Assembly: GCA_035281585.1 (NCBI GenBank)
Contig: DATEDP010000111.1
Location: 1-43,345 of the forward strand
Direction: 5' to 3'
Origin: a bacterium
GTDB lineage: Bacteria > UBA10199 > DSSB01
DNA: 43,345 bases
Part shown: positions 42,941 through 43,345 of the stretch, piece after piece
How positions within the stretch are numbered: position 1 is the first letter of the stretch
Layout of the letters: the number at the start of each line of letters is the position of its first letter
The notes under the pieces: generated by a model
The model's input: the letters and a program-made list of their open reading frames with translations, nothing else
Databases searched by the model: none
Told to the model about the DNA's origin: nothing
Position numbers and translations under genes: made by a program

Positions 42941-43345
42941 TACTTGATGCTCCTTCCTCCATCGACGTGGATCAGCGACCCGGTCATGTAGTCGCCCTCG
43001 ATCAGGAACTTCACGGCGTGGGCGATGTCCTCGGGCTTTCCGATCCGTTGCAGCGGAGTTTGGCTCAGCACCGAGCGCAGCACTTCGGGACCCAGATCGT
43101 CAGGCCACATCACCGGTCCGGGTAGGATGGTGTTGACCTGGACCCGAGGGGCCAGCGATTTGGCCAAGCCTTGGCTGACCGCGACCAAGGCCGCTTTGCT
43201 GGCGCAGTAGGGGACATACTGGGTGTAAGGCCGCAGCGCCGCCCAATCGGCGATGTTGACAATTTTGCCCCGGCCGCGCTGCTTCATTTTAAGGCCCAAG
43301 GCCTCGCTGAGGAAGAAGGGAGCCCGGGCATTGACGCTGAACAGG
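42940..43345 (-). CDS. Pteridine-reductase-type short-chain dehydrogenase (5' end beyond window)
   Basis: The C-terminal ~134 residues of an SDR are visible; the cofactor-binding N-terminus lies beyond 43345. The frame continues upstream of the first ATG (LFSVNARAPFFLSEALGL is the usual SDR 'N..apf.L...' helix). The catalytic YCASK is intact, but the usual catalytic Ser is replaced by Asp (NIADWAAL), 13 residues before the Tyr. That Asp-13-Tyr-Lys layout is the hallmark of PTR1/FolM pteridine reductases, which reduce dihydropterins. The tail YMTGSLIHVDGGRSI is standard. It heads the QueD-adenosyltransferase-permease operon as far as can be seen. Confidence 0.85.
   Translation of the reverse strand, partial: LFSVNARAPFFLSEALGLKMKQRGRGKIVNIADWAALRPYTQYVPYCASKAALVAVSQGLAKSLAPRVQVNTILPGPVMWPDDLGPEVLRSVLSQTPLQRIGKPEDIAHAVKFLIEGDYMTGSLIHVDGGRSIK

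Overview
The window is GC-rich chromosomal DNA (judged by eye) from what looks like a Deltaproteobacteria-type lineage (Myxococcota/Bdellovibrionota or a related uncultured group). The reasons are Cys-rich 'CGDG..xGEECDDGN' repeats joined to C-terminal Gly-Gly-Cys anchor segments, a delta-60 repeat protein, a sigma-54 type promoter, an ECF41 sigma factor and a SUF-only Fe-S system with SufU. This is inference from gene content; no rRNA, tRNA, CRISPR array or intact insertion sequence was seen.

Layout. 0-1.4 kb: the start of an exported protein, then a hotdog thioesterase and inorganic pyrophosphatase pair. 1.4-8.4 kb: a secreted alpha/beta hydrolase, a 1243-residue fused TPP-dependent 2-oxoacid dehydrogenase E1 with an unusual hydrophobic N-terminal region, and a secreted beta-helix protein. 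8.6-18.8 kb: an O-methyltransferase, an M74-like murein endopeptidase, a DUF1566 remnant, a small protein behind a sigma-54 promoter, a nucleotide-transporter/HEAT fusion, an amidohydrolase, a 536-residue all-helical protein, a lipoprotein of the endonuclease/exonuclease/phosphatase fold, a DUF3592 membrane protein and an NmrA-type reductase. 18.9-26.3 kb: a delta-60 surface protein, an ECF41 sigma factor with its carboxymuconolactone-decarboxylase partner, a lipase, SseB, a CBS protein and a small stress cluster (DUF4399-like protein, two small charged proteins, Fe/Mn superoxide dismutase).

26.4-32.7 kb is a complete regulator-sufBCDSU-sufT operon. A near-consensus sigma-70 promoter is overlapped by an operator with the spacing of an IscR type-1 site, which implies autoregulation by the Fe-S state of the Rrf2 protein. 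33.5-38.6 kb appears compositionally different (more A/T, different codon use). It carries AMP/thymidine phosphorylase, PRPP synthetase, a CopB-type copper ATPase and an overlooked 35-residue membrane protein ending in a Cys-Pro-x-His motif, and looks like a transferred module. 38.7-40.6 kb is a coupled Rieske/MEKHLA/phospholipase-D trio. 40.7-43.3 kb is a tightly overlapping operon: PTR1-type pteridine reductase, QueD/PTPS, cobalamin adenosyltransferase and an amino-acid permease.

Recurring non-coding signals: several first genes of transcription units have no Shine-Dalgarno sequence but a -10-like hexamer 6-9 nt before the start codon, suggesting leaderless mRNAs. One divergent pair shares overlapping -35 boxes. 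A four-fold 11-nt direct repeat precedes the murein endopeptidase gene. Dispersed repeats lie inside the suf operon and at two operon ends.
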